A stretch of DNA of 64,000 nucleotides from Synchiropus splendidus (GCF_027744825.2 NC_071338.1:27961501-28025500), one strand, 5' to 3'; counted from the stretch's first letter, positions 40,159 to 52,400 are shown. The notes: generated by a model not told the origin, from the sequence alone. Translations and numbers: made by a program.

Positions 40159-41099
40159 TCTTTTTTCCCAGCGATGAAGACGGTGTTTAGATGTCAGAGC
40201 ATGTGCATGCTTTCATTCAAGCTGGCCCAGGCTATGTACAGAAGCAGAGCTGGAACCAGCTCCTGCTGCAGTGTTGATGGTTTCAGTGCAGACAACAAGT
40301 CACACTTGGCTCCATCGGTCTACACAGGAAGAGCGTCTGCATGTCTTCAGCTCTCGATCATGTGACCCACTGCACTCTGAGGTGGCTCTCCTGAAAGACA
40401 CAAAGAGAAACAGTTAATTGAAAACAGTTGTATGAACAGAACAGTGAGGCCTCAAATAAAAATGGGGGTATAGACTAGACTTTCCTCACTCATTCACTCT
40501 CACATCATCCACATAACAGTTTCACTTCTCCTCCCTTCCCCTGGCCAGCGCCATCCCTTCCAATTGTTCCCTCACTCCTGAACAATACCAAAGATGCTAC
40601 AACTCCTCTGCTTGAGGGAGACGTGCTCCTCAGTCGGGGAGCTCCTTGTCTGCCTCTGTGAACACCTTACGCTGGTGGTGACTTGTAATGAGCGTCGGTG
40701 CGTGCGCAGACGGATACAGACGTTCTGTGTCATGTGGGAGCGAGCGAGGAGGTGAGTGAGAATGATGAATGTGAAATTTCAGGAGTTCCCAGGGTCTGGG
40801 GAGTGCTTGAATGGCACGGGGGGTCGACAGCAAGAGGGTTGGGGTGGGGGTGTGTCGGCCCAGCTGTTGGGGGGGACCTGTGTCTTGTCTCCTCCACCGC
40901 CCTCCCTGTCTCTCCCTCTCCCTCTCTGACAGGCTGTCCTTTTCACCAGCGCATTGCCGGGCCGTCCGGCCTGCTGCCATAACAACGCCCTGACCCGTCC
41001 GACATAGTAACGCCACGCAGTCACCACGGAGGAGGAGGAAGAGTCCAGACATTTCTACCCTGTGAACTTGAACTTGACTGGCAGTCTGAGCCACTGGCG

Positions 41100-41480
41100 G
41101 GGGAGAATGGAAATCAGCTCCTTTGAGATTTTGTTCTCAGATTTGGCTGCTAATCGCAGACACTTTTGTTTGCCGTGATTAATCGGATGTTTGTGTGGCT
41201 GACACGACCCAAAGTTTGGGCGAAGTGCGCGGAGAATTGCTGATGGAGTAGTTTTGTTCCAACTCCAAACTGTTTTATCCAACACGTTTGAGCCTGAGAT
41301 GACTGCAGGAGAAGAAAAACAAAGCTACGCCTGGTTGTTGTGTTTACACACGCAGGTTGGTTTTTCCTCTGATCCCTGCGCTCTGTCATCGTCTGCTCCT
41401 GTTTATCTCCATCCATCTCGACCTGCGTCTGGGTGACGGGCTTGTTGGCTAATGAATGGTGACTGGGACACCTCAGGGGT
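41100..41480. promoter_or_regulatory. Candidate conserved non-coding element 6
   Basis: Contains CTGCTAATCGCAGACAC and GCCGTGATTAATCGGATG, which hold three bicoid-type TAATC/GATTA cores in ~40 bases, followed by GGCTAATGAATGG. Such clusters are typical of forebrain and midbrain enhancers bound by OTX factors. The assignment is by motif texture only. Confidence 0.3.
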
Positions 41481-41792
41481 CTCAGCCCCTCAGACTCACT
41501 CGACCATGGGAACGTAGGAGCTGTGAAAGGTCCTCTGTCACTGTTACAAAGCCAAGAACAAGCCATGGCGGGATAATCGCGTTTATCCCCAGATTAAGAC
41601 AGGATCGCAGCTGCGGTGTCCTTGTCTTGGGGGGTGGCGGGGGGAGAAGCGGGTCTCTGGGGTGAAGGAACATAACACCCACCTCTCTAAGGCAGCGCAG
41701 GTATCAGAACCTGACAGTGGAGTGTATTATATCATGTTTAATGATCGAAAACTAGCGGTGTTATTATGATAAAATTTACATTTAGTTTAAGT

Positions 41793-41794
<2 letters not shown>

Positions 41795-41838
<44 letters not shown>

Positions 41839-41846
41839 GTATATAA
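41795..41846. repeat. (TA)n microsatellite with TG interruptions
   Basis: TA repeats from about 41795, interrupted twice by GT, ending in ATATAATG. Confidence 0.9.
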
Positions 41847-42239
41847 TGTATACAAGATGTGTATCAACAGAGAAAAGCGAAAATAAAATGCTGCCCTATT
41901 ATGTCTTATGTGCAATGTCAGTTAAGTAACTCCTAACCTTTACATTTTAAAATATTATGCTTCTGCTAAACTTATCTGTAGTTCAGTACATTTTTTTCTG
42001 TCTTGCCGTTTAATTTATTCGTCTGTATTGACGTTCAAGTGGTCCACTGGGTTTGACAAACTCTTGGCTAGACCACACATGTCCATTCATACCATTATAC
42101 CCACACACACGCCGGCGGTGAGAAAGTCAGTGGCAGACATAAAGAGGCAGGAAGACAAAGGACCGACTTCTTTCCAGGAGACGTTCTCATGGCGGCGGTG
42201 TTAACACCAGCATCTGCCACGTCTGGTTTGGGTTTGGGG

Positions 42240-42620
42240 TTCCCACCTCTGTGCCCGCCGCTCGCCGAGACACCCTCTTTCTCACAGTCAGTGTGACGCG
42301 GGATCAACCCCACACTCGGGCGACCTGCTGCCCGATCTCACTACATCCGTCACAAACACGACGTGCACACAGGCTCTTTGTTTATGCAGTCGCCGTACAG
42401 TATCTTCACTCATTTCAGCACCACTGGCACCTCCCCCCACCCGCCAGTCTAATTACAGCACGCTCTCTAATAAAGGAACAGTCCCTCTTTATCACACCAT
42501 TCATGGCGCCCAGCACTGTTACAGTGAGGACCATCAATTTATGCAGGTGTCATTGTTAGCCAGGCTCATGAGCTCATGATACTTCAGGTGAACACCTGAA
42601 TAATTACAGTAACAGAGGGA
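42240..42620. promoter_or_regulatory. Candidate conserved element 7 containing an RE1
   Basis: GC-rich left part with several CpGs, then the RE1 match, then CAGTCTAATTACAGCACG, CTTTATCACACCATTCATGG and GAATAATTACAGTAAC. The block sits about 3 kb downstream of the mir-9 hairpin. No exon was seen. Confidence 0.35.
42414..42434 (+). promoter_or_regulatory. RE1/NRSE (REST) site
   Basis: The 21-mer starting TTCAGCACCAC agrees with the canonical NRSE (TTCAGCACCACGGACAG plus CGCC) at 17 of 21 positions, including the whole left half and the core G and CA of the right half. REST silences neuronal genes outside neurons, and mammalian mir-9 genes are known REST targets. The site lies 3.1 kb downstream of the mir-9 hairpin on its transcribed side. 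Confidence 0.6.
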
Positions 42621-42789
42621 GACATAAGTATTTGTGCACCAACAAAACTTCTCATCAGTTTGTAAAACATATTTAAAAAATTATGTCTTAGTCGTCAAAT
42701 ATTTCAGTTTCAAACAAATTTCACGAACTACACATGAATATTTAATTATCCAACATATTTAATATTAGAAAGCCTGAACCTCCGTGCAG

Positions 42790-43010
42790 GCCCGGGAAGC
42801 CTGTTTGGTGCTACTGCGCCTTTAAATTCTCACCGCTCCCCTCGTATCTATGCAATTATGTTAATATGCAGAGCATGTCTGGCTGCTATTCATTATCGAC
42901 TGGAATTGCGTGATTGTTTCCTTTATTTCCATCTTTGTGAAGCCGCTCTTGGGTTTTTTTTTTTGGGGAGGCCTGTTTTATCCCGCAGCCTGGCAGGGAG
43001 ACCAGCGACC
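42790..43010. promoter_or_regulatory. Candidate conserved non-coding element 8
   Basis: Holds GCAATTATGTTAATATGCAG (octamer-like and HNF1-like words), GCTATTCATTATCGACTGG and TTGCGTGATTG in unique sequence, ending before a GT microsatellite at about 43054-43078. No frame with splice signals. Confidence 0.3.
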
Positions 43011-43687
43011 AGTTCCAAGACTGGACAAAGACAGTGTGCAACCTGCAGAGGCGTGAGTGTGTGTGTGTGTGTGTGTGATGCCAGGGTCGTGTCTTGTGGT
43101 GCAAAGTAAGAAGGCTGTGTGTTCCAACACATTTGTTTCAAAATAAAAAGCCGCTTTGTTTCTGTGTTTATTCAGTAAATAGGTCATTCATGTTTTTGTT
43201 TTAATATGTGTCTTTGAAGGCTTCAATAGAGCCAATGAAGCTTATACAGTTTGACTTATTTTCAAGTGTGTTTACCATGATGTTCTTGAATTGGGATGTA
43301 AATTGGACTAAAACATAATTCATAATGCAAATGTAGCTTTCAACGTCATAACATTTCAGCTCAGACCTGACTCATTTGGATCATTAAAAAAAATAGTTAA
43401 ATTTAAATGGGAACAAAGGAGAGTTCGGGGGCAACATGAGACCTGAGAGAGTTGAAGCTGAATAATAGATAAGTCACTCTTTAACATTGCTCAAACCACA
43501 AGTTAAAAACAAATGTTCATATGTTGACGACGCAGTCTTGGTCACACTGCAGCAGAAGGGCTCATATTTTATCTGTGAATGACGTAATAATGTGACATTA
43601 GGGTGACAAATATCAACATTCCAAGCTTTTGTGTAGGTGTCACTAATGACGGTCGGCTTGTCCAGTCAACTTTTCCTTCCTTAAATT

Positions 43688-44074
43688 TCAACGGCTGCTA
43701 TCAAATCTAGTGCTGAGCCGCACGTCACACGCTGAGAAATGGTGGAGCGAAGTTCCTGCTATTCGTTCCACTCCCTCCTGCATCAGCTCCGCAGCCTCCG
43801 TCGCAGCACCTGGGAAACTAACCCGACTAATGAACCAGCAGTTACTGATGTCGCATCGCGGAGTCGTGAACGACAAAGAAGGAAACGATAAACCAGACAG
43901 GCTGCTAACGAAGCTCCAATTAACGCCGCCGCCTCCTCCGAACCTGCACAACCATTTTACAGCAGCAGAGAGCCTGTCAAGATGGCTTCCACGGACATGC
44001 CAGACGCTGGAACAGTCCAGGAGGAGGCCTTCACCGGGCCACCGCAGCAAACAATAAGCTCCTTTAAGGTTCAC
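43688..44074. other. CpG-bearing block open on both strands
   Basis: GC-rich island in AT-rich surroundings, about 390 bases with many CpGs. Long frames (115-128 codons) are open on both strands at once, which points to composition rather than coding. It lies 1.4 kb downstream of mir-9 on its transcribed strand and could be an exon of the mir-9 host RNA or an enhancer. I recognise no protein. Confidence 0.3.
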
Positions 44075-45486
44075 ACCAGACCAGACATGGACTGAGGCTT
44101 ATATGTAAGTCACCCTTTTATCACCAGGTATTTTGAGCCCAGGCCCTGAATGTTTTGGTTCCCACTCCTAGTTCCCGAATGGAAATTTGTCATTCAAGTT
44201 TATTGATTACATTAAAATAAAAAATAAAAAATCACACAGAATTGTTTCTGCTGCAGACGCACAAAATAACAACACTGTAAAAATATGAAGTATATTATGG
44301 TACAGTGTTGTGCTACGTAGCTATTGTGAAAAGAAATAGTCTTTTACCCAATAAACGCAGCCAACAGTATCTATATTACATCAGGGCCTAGCTATTAAGA
44401 AAAACGTTTCATATTGATATGATAAAACGCATGTGAGTGCCCTAATATTCCAGTGCATTCAAGTTTAACAATTATAATAGAGCAATGCTTTTTTCAGAAA
44501 AATAAGATTCTCTTACATGCATTTAATTGATCTATTCTTATGACAGAGCCTGACTCTGATAGCTTTGTTATGACAACAACATTTTTTTCCCTTACATGAC
44601 TTTGAAAGTGTATTTTATTTGGGACTCATTGATATAAATATAAATATGAAAACTAATAAATCCCATGGAGTAATCTATAGTATATCTATATATCTATAGC
44701 CTGGAGCTATAAGAGACAATGCTGTTTGATATAGAAATATCTAGAAGGGAGTAATATTAAAATAAAAATACAAAAACTATTACAATAAAGGTGCTCATAG
44801 GGAGTTACTTTTTGGGCCTTAACCTCACAAAAACTGATTTTGAATTGTTAATTGTTTAATCTGTAGAACTCGATGACACAAATTCAAATTTTGACAGGAA
44901 TCAAATTTGGGGGGATGATGTCTGACATGCAGGATGTTCATTTCCTATCATTAACTCCATTACAAAGGCAATGCGTTCTACTGTACTGTGTGGTTGTCCA
45001 CGTTCGGATCCTATTGCACATCTGCACTGATAAAAAAAAAAAGGTAACACGAGGGGAGACAATAACTGTAATAAAATGGTTCTTATTACTTCATTAATGT
45101 GTGTGTGTTATGCTAAAATGTGCACTTTTTTTATTATACTAAAGTACATGAGCAAATAATCTGGAGTTTAGCGACTCAGTTGTTGATTATTTATCACTTC
45201 ACATTTGAAATACATTTGTTAAATGGGAAAGAAACATAACGTGTCAGGAATGACGGGAGGTCTGATGCTTTGGTTTGCTCTGTTATTACTGTCTTACTAC
45301 TATAATTTCCAAAATTCATTTGATGATAAGCGTTTTTTCTAGGCTGTTTCTCTGGTTTCACAGTAGAGTTGACCATGTGGACAGAAGAACAGTTCGAGTG
45401 ATGTGACAGAACATTCCCAGTCGCATCAGAGACCTACCTCAGAGACAGATCTCGTCTTTTGACACGTCATTTCCAGGTGTTTGAAG

Positions 45487-45567
45487 GCCATTCCTACTTT
45501 CGGTTATCTAGCTTTATGATGGATGATTAACACTCATACAGCTAGATAACCAAAGACAGGAACAGAC
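45487..45567 (-). ncRNA. mir9: microRNA mir-9 hairpin
   Basis: On the minus strand the sequence holds the exact 23-nt miR-9-5p (seed UCUUUGGU) at 45534-45556 and the exact 22-nt miR-9-3p (ending CCGAAAGU) at 45496-45517. A 16-base loop (GTGTTAATCATCCATC) separates the arms and flanking UUCC/GGAA bases extend the stem. miR-9 is a conserved brain microRNA that represses Hes-family and other progenitor genes to time neurogenesis. Human MIR9-3 lies next to RHCG in 15q26.1, so this is the orthologous locus. The host transcript is expected to be a long non-coding RNA running leftwards from the CpG block at 46.5-47.0 kb. Not overlapping any protein gene. Confidence 0.98.
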
Positions 45568-46466
45568 TCCGCTCGCTGGCTCCACACTGGGCAGCAGGTG
45601 TGTGCGTCTGCAGCATCCTGGGAGGAAACAAAGACAGTTTCAGTAAATCCTTCAAGGTCACTAAGTCATTTACAGCATCTCTGTGAACACCTCCATTGTC
45701 TCAAACTCATTATTTGCCTGCTGGTTTGCTTCTCTCTTCAAACATAAACTTTGCTGAGATCTACAGGATTGGTGCCACAGCAGGGAAAAATGGACTGTAA
45801 AATAGATGGAAAATCCTACAATTTAAATGTGATAAAATGTTCTCTTTATGTTCATATTTGTGTGTCTTTATCATACAAATGAAAGGTATTGTTCACCAAC
45901 AGCCACTTATTTCTCCTGGCTCTTAATACAAATTAAATTCAAGGTTTTAAATACACCAGAGGGCAGCGAGAAACTGAGGCCTGAAAATAAAACACTGCCT
46001 TGAAAGTCGCACTAGAAATCTAAAAAAAACAAATGTGTATTATTCTGCTTTTACTGGATGAATTCTTCATAAATATATTTAAGCTCTGTGTATTAAAAAC
46101 CACACAGCAAGTCAAGTCATTAAATATGAGAAATGTTTTTTTTTAATTCAGTATTTTTTTTACCGTTTGTGATGTAATGAATTACTTGATGAAACGAACT
46201 ACTTCTTTATCGTCACCTGCTTGTTATTACTGGCCAATAACCCCGCTGTGAACCCACGCAACGTCTGACGTCAGTGGTCTTAATTGGTAGCTAAATATGT
46301 GAATTTGTCATGTTATATTTTTAAATCAAACCCTGACACACACATGGCGTCTCATAGTGTGAAGATGAAGACTCCGGCTATTGCCTCAAATGTGTTATAG
46401 AGGGGAGGAAAAAAGGATTTAGAAAAACCCACAACACGTTTTTAACACGAATGAATGACGTGGATC

Positions 46467-46990
46467 TTAAATGAACTGAGGTTTCCGTTTTTGTGGCTTG
46501 GAAATGCACATTATTTCGGCTAAATTTGGATAACACCGATCCAGAAACGGTGTCCTGTCAGGCCGCCGGCACCTGAACGCACCACAATTACGAGCATCCT
46601 GATGGACTAACGGGAGAACATTTCTCATCTGGATCAACTCACCGAACGGACCAAGGATCCATGAGCACCTTCTGCATCCACCAAAACATCCACATGTGGA
46701 TGGCGGGAGGGTCTCGCGCCTCGCACCACTCGCGCTGATCGGATGGATAAACGTGACCAACTTGAGGTCGGACTTGATCCTCCGCGTGGTTGTATCCGAT
46801 TCGGGGCCGAGGGCGGCGGGAGATGCTGCGGCTTCCACCCGCCGTGCGAGCGCCTCCAGTCCGCTGCTGAGACTGCGCCGTGTCCCCTTCACCTCCGGCT
46901 CTGCTCCTAAATGCACCCCCCGTACCCGAGATCGTGACGTCATAATGACACTCCCGATACCAGCCAATCACAGCGCAGATGCGAATGTGG
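46467..46990 (-). promoter_or_regulatory. CpG-rich promoter-like block upstream of mir-9
   Basis: A CpG-dense island about 0.9-1.4 kb upstream of mir-9. It holds a full palindromic CRE, TGACGTCA, at 46935-46942 and a CCAAT box at 46964-46968 (GCCAATCACAG). A second palindromic CRE lies at 46266-46273, between island and hairpin. The spacing fits a pri-mir-9 transcription start with leftward transcription, possibly bidirectional. Mammalian mir-9 transcription is reported to respond to CREB and REST, which agrees. The 166-codon minus-strand frame in it is Arg/Ser/Ala-rich, has an equally open partner on the other strand, and is taken as compositional. Confidence 0.5.
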
Positions 46991-46999
46991 GTGTGTCGT

Positions 47000-48840
47000 C
47001 GTTTAAATAATTATTCTAATTTATTTTAATCAACCATTTGAAGGAATGTCTTCAGCAGCTGCTGAGAGTTTGCTTTAAATTAAGAATAAATAAAATGATG
47101 TGATTTTATTATAATGCAAACACTACGCACGAAGGTTTTACATAACGCCCAAAAAATCACGATGTTTAAATTAAATCTATTCTTGTTGAGTGTTTCTTGG
47201 CATACACGGATGAGAAGAGCGTTTTTTAATAAATTAACGCATGATAAAAAATTAATGTTATTTAAAAATAATGAATTTTAATTTCATAAATAAACAGTAA
47301 TGTGTTAAACCTCTTAAAGTAATATCTCTCCTGACACATGTCTCATATCATTGTCGAACTAAGAAAAAGATGTAGTGTTTTAATAAAAAAAAAAAAAGAG
47401 GTTAAATTTTCGTTTTCCTCCATCAAACGTTTAAAATCAACAATAACAATGTCAGATACCTTCATATTGGTATAGGAAAAGTTACCTAATAGTTCTGGAG
47501 CTACTTAATGTAATGGTCTCATTCTGGTTGTTTATAACTGGCTCTTCTCTTCACGGCTGTTATAAAAGTGAGGGGTAATCTTTATTTAAACCTAATTTAG
47601 TTATATATTACAAAAATATTCTTAGGGGATAACGAGTAAGTCAAATTGAGATTACAACAAGATTATTACAAATGGCCTTTTATAATAACTCAGTTTATTA
47701 AATTGTACAAAGAGAATGTTGGAATGATTTCTTTTTCATCAGATACAGCTAAAATATTTGACTCTAATATTGCATATTACATTTTTGTTACTCATTTGCA
47801 CTTTTTGAAAATGTAAATTCAGCAGCATACAAAAAATATACATATAAATTGCATTAGGTACAACTCCTGAGTCACTATTAAGAAGAAATTAGAAATAGCA
47901 CCACTGACGGTGATACTTTACTACACTTTTTTGTGTCTTACTTAATAGATATTAAGTAGGTCAAAATTAATGAATATGTTTCTATATTGTCACTATGATC
48001 AAAACTAAAGAGAAAACTGCCCAACAATGTTTTTACTTGAGAAATCACTTATAGATGGGAGTTGAATATGTGAAGTTTTGGAGGCTTCCTGACTTGGTCT
48101 CTCACAAGTGCATACTCATCACGCACACAGTTTTCAGTGGCCCCCAATTTGATCCTGAAACTGCATCCTCATGATGCAATGCTGTCTTTGTTCCACCGCA
48201 TTTGGCCTCTCTCATGCTCTCCGTCTAATACACCCAAACTTAAGATCCAAATCTGTTGAGTGCAAATATATTTTGGGAGAAATGTGAGATTTTCCATCTC
48301 TTTGTCACACAAAGATTTATTTCTAAACATCAAGTTTTGGCAATAAAGAAAAATAAATTTGAGCCACTGCTGCTTAGGGTCACCCTGATATTTGTTGTAA
48401 TATTTCAGCACTTGGACATAAAAAATGGCTATATTTGGAAGATGAATGCTGTTCCCTGATGGACGTGGAAGCCAGAGGGTCTGCCCTGCAACAGGTCGGC
48501 ACCGGAGGTTTCCTTGGCATCTTCTAAATGAATTAAAAACATGTATGGAAGAATATTTTTAGTACATATGTTTTACCAACATTGAATATCAGATGAGTTA
48601 TTTATCATCTATAAACCATTGCCAATGGTAAATAATAAAAATCTGCCATATAAAATTCATGCGCGTATAAGAAATAGTATCAACATATCGATGTTTGTTC
48701 GATCCTGGTAATGAAATCATTTTCTCTGACTCACGCTTTCAGGACGCGCCTTAATAAATAATGGCGTTATACTGACATCTGCTGGTCACTGAGGAGTTCG
48801 GGTCTGTCAACTCGACTTCGGAAGTCTGCTTCGAGTGTAT
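47000..48840. other. AT-rich intergenic DNA between kif7 and mir-9
   Basis: Long A/T runs and no recognised exon. A 14-bp CTCF-like motif lies just beyond it at 48772-48785. Frames at 48169-48459 overlap on opposite strands and look random. Confidence 0.4.
48772..48785 (-). promoter_or_regulatory. CTCF-like motif past the kif7 3' end
   Basis: Minus strand CCAGCAGATGTCAG matches CTCF CCASYAGRKGGCRS at 13 of 14 positions. The surrounding 20-mer ACTGACATCTGCTGGTCACT recurs exactly at 50550-50569 inside kif7. Confidence 0.4.
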
Positions 48841-48845
48841 TTATT
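48840..48845 (-). terminator. kif7: Candidate poly(A) signal of kif7
   Basis: Plus-strand TTTATT is AATAAA on the kif7 strand, about 610 bases after the stop codon. I see no canonical hexamer between it and the stop. Confidence 0.5.
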
Positions 48846-49454
48846 AATTGATCACGATTAATAGCATTTTAATATTTGGCACCAGGTTGATCACAATGAA
48901 GTTGAATCTGTGTACATGAATTGAAAATACCGTATTTTGAGCTTCTATCCTGAAGTTTCTTACCTGGGCTTAGTGATTGAATTTTTTTTTCCAGTGAAAG
49001 AAAGTTCAAAACGCAATTAAGCAGTTTAATGTGGATCAATTAAGTCCTTCTTGACTGTAATTAATGAATGTCCCAGACCTAGCACTTATGCATCTTACTT
49101 TGAATACAGTACTGTACACTCAACACTGCAGTACAGACGTCTCAAAGTCATGTGCGCTGCCAGCTACAAGCTAAATAACTGAAACAACGCAACGCCACTT
49201 TGATTTTTTACTACACATTTGCATGAACGTTCTACAGCACAGGCCAAGTGGAAGGATTCGATCAGTAACAAAACAAATCTTCTAACTGACGTAGTGTTGT
49301 GTATCGATGACTGGTCGGAGAGTAAAAGTGCTTCGTGTATAGCAGTGGGTTTGTAAAAAAAAAAAAAACATAGAAAAACAGAAATGAAACACACAACACT
49401 TTGAAGGCACAGAAGGACATGATGAGAGGTTTGTACATCAACAGTTGATTGAAG

Positions 49455-52400
49455 TCAGACGGGATTCCTCCTCACGTCTATTAAAACGTTATTGGAAGTC
49501 AGTGGTCCCACGTTGAGGCTGGAGCGGCGAGACTCCCGGCGAGACTTGACAGCAGGCAGAGATGAGGGGACGCTCCAGGAGCCTGACGCCGTCTGAACAA
49601 CACGGTTCACAGGAGCATCACAGGCTGACCTCATCCACAGTTCCTCCATGACAGCAGACTCCTCTGTTGGCAGAGAAGAGCGCCTCCAAGTGGATGGAAG
49701 TGGAGTGTTCACAAGTTCGCGCATCTCCTCTCTGGTTCGGGAAGGTTTTTCCTGCTGTGCTGCTCCTCGGGCTGCATGTTTCTCTTCAGGGCAGCGAGTC
49801 AGTCTCTCTGTGCTGCCGAAAGGTTTCCCTTCTGATGTTGCACCTGAGAGGAAAGAACGGTTAGAGAGCTTAAAGAGTTTGACCAGACTGCATGTTTATG
49901 AACAGCAAAATAGGTGAACTCCAAATTACTTTATTAGACATGTCAAAAGAAGCCGCCAAAACGAAAACTTTATTTAATTTCAGATCAACAAAGTCATTTT
50001 AGGCTTTTCTTACCTCTTGTCGGCTCCTTGGACTGACTCACATGGGCGTCCCGCAATTTGCTGCTAAGCTCCAGATTTGCCGCTTTATAGTGGTTAAGCT
50101 CAAGGCTTAGGTTGTGAATCCAACCCTCGTACTGCCGCTGCCGCCCAGCAAGACCCTCGTCCAGTTGCTCTGTTTTGGAGAAAATGAGCAGAGGGTACAT
50201 TCACACGAGGTTTGACTTCTCAACAGCAGCAGATGACGTCTGAGTAGAGACGACATGTCTGACCTCGACACTGCTGCAGCAACAGCTGCACGCTTCTCTC
50301 GTGCTCCTTCTGCTGCTGCGTCAGCCGCCGATCCGTCTCCAGTTGTGTGCGATCGAGGGCGTTTTCCAACCACTGCACCAGCTGCTGCCGCTCGTCCAGC
50401 TGCATCTCCAGCTCAGCCAGAACAAGTTGTAACTTCCGCTCTTCTTCACGCAGGGACACCACCTGGGGACGTTGGCAAACACTCTTCAAGAGGTGATGGT
50501 GAGCTCAAGCTCAAAACCTGATCATGAGCTCATGTGCTTATTTGGAATTACTGACATCTGCTGGTCACTTGAGGCACAGCAGTCCCACAATTGAAAGAAT
50601 CGTATTGAGTCTTAATTCTTACACAAAGCACTTTGATCTGACAGTTTGTTCCTAAATGGTTGCAACCATAATAAATTAGGTAAAATAATAATAAAATAAA
50701 CATGAATAGGTCGAGTTGTGTACACATGAAATAAAAGTATCTACAGGTAACATTTTCTTTTCCAGATACTTATCGACCCATTTACAGTCATCAACCTGGC
50801 AAAAATGTATCCTGGCTCCATCTACATACATCTCAGGTCTTAATACGTCCAGTTGTTGGATGGTCGCAGCTGCTATTCTAACCGTGGACAACTGCACTCT
50901 GCCACTCTTTCATGTCCAAAATGTACACACATCCATTCATTAATATCACTGTTTACAAAGGCTAGGTTTCCTGGAAACAGAGTCTAGTTAGTTACACACT
51001 ACTGTAGTAATAACAGAGGCCACGTTGAGCGCTTCATTTTGGACACCCCCACTTTTCTCCGCACACATACAAGGGTTCTGCTTCATCAGTAATATCAGCA
51101 ACTATGGGCTGCAGACTCAAGTGACAGGACCTTTTAATCAAACCACTAACCTTATCAAAGTACTTGCAGAGCAGCGCTCGTGTCTCAGAGGCAGACAGGT
51201 AGCTGAGCTTGGCCATGAGGTTCATCTCCCATTGTGACAGCATGCTGGCCGACGCCCTCAGCTGCCTCTGCCTCTGTGTGATGGCTTCGTTCTTGTACTC
51301 GATGGCAGCGTCCAGAGCTTCGATGGCCTCGTCCAACTGAAACAGTGTTCGCTCCTCCTTCAAAACACCAACAAAAGCAACATAAGCAACAAACTTTCGC
51401 TGCAGTATCGACTAGGAAAAAGATACAGATCGGGTGTCTGTTGGTTCATAAATGTTGACACCCTTAAATGCCATCACTGAATCTGTATTTCCCAAACTAA
51501 CCAAAAAAAAAAAAAAAAAACAAACCTCAGGTGAGAGCAGGTTTCCCTGCCGCAGTTTGTCGTCCAGCTCCACTCGCTGTTTCAGAAGTGAGTCTTTCTC
51601 TTGCCGCAGGTTAGAGATCTCCTGGCGGATCTGTTGGGAGTCTTGTGCACTGCCACTGCGAAGGAGACCGTTTCTCTCGCTAAGCTCTTGCTCCAGTGTT
51701 TCAATGCGGCCTGTGAGTGTCACTAGATCTTTACTAAGAGCCTGAGGGAAGAAACCACGACAAATGAAACTTCATTCACAGAAGCAGTGAAGGTCCTTGC
51801 CGATCGATACCTGGCTGGAACGAAGCCTCTTTGTCTCCAGTCCACTCCGCTCTTGCAACAAGGCTTCTTTTTTCGCTAAGATCGCCTCTCGTTTTGTGAG
51901 CTCTCCTTCCAGATCCTCCAGACCTCGCCTCTGATCAAGTACGCGTTCCATTTCTTCATCCAGCCAGCGCTTTTGTTCTTCAATCTTCTGCTCAGGCAAA
52001 ATATAAAAAACAACCTTACACTCAAAAGAACAATCCTGACAGAACTATTACTTTAAAACAACTTCTAACCTGCTGTTCTTCCAAAGAGATGACGGAGCCG
52101 TTGCTGCCACTACGCCTCTGTCGCTGGAAGGCAGCAATCTCCTCCGTCTTGATCTTCAGGATCTTCTGCTGCTGCTCGTTTTTTATCTCCAGTTCCTGCA
52201 GAAAGCCGAACACACAAGCTATATTTGTAGAGGCTGTAAAACATTTTTGAAATCACATATACATTCTGTAATCATTTCATTTCATGCAGCACTGATGCTA
52301 CAATCCTTGATGTTAGGATGTTGTCACCCCTCGAGTGAATACCTTCACTCTATGTGTATTTCTTTGCATCTCCGTCTCCAGGCGACGCTTCTGTTGGCAC

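Noticed and set aside
46467..46967. 166-codon minus-strand frame
   Set aside because: Lies in a CpG island with an overlapping open frame on the plus strand; Arg/Ala/Ser bias is compositional and no domain is visible. Treated as promoter-like DNA.
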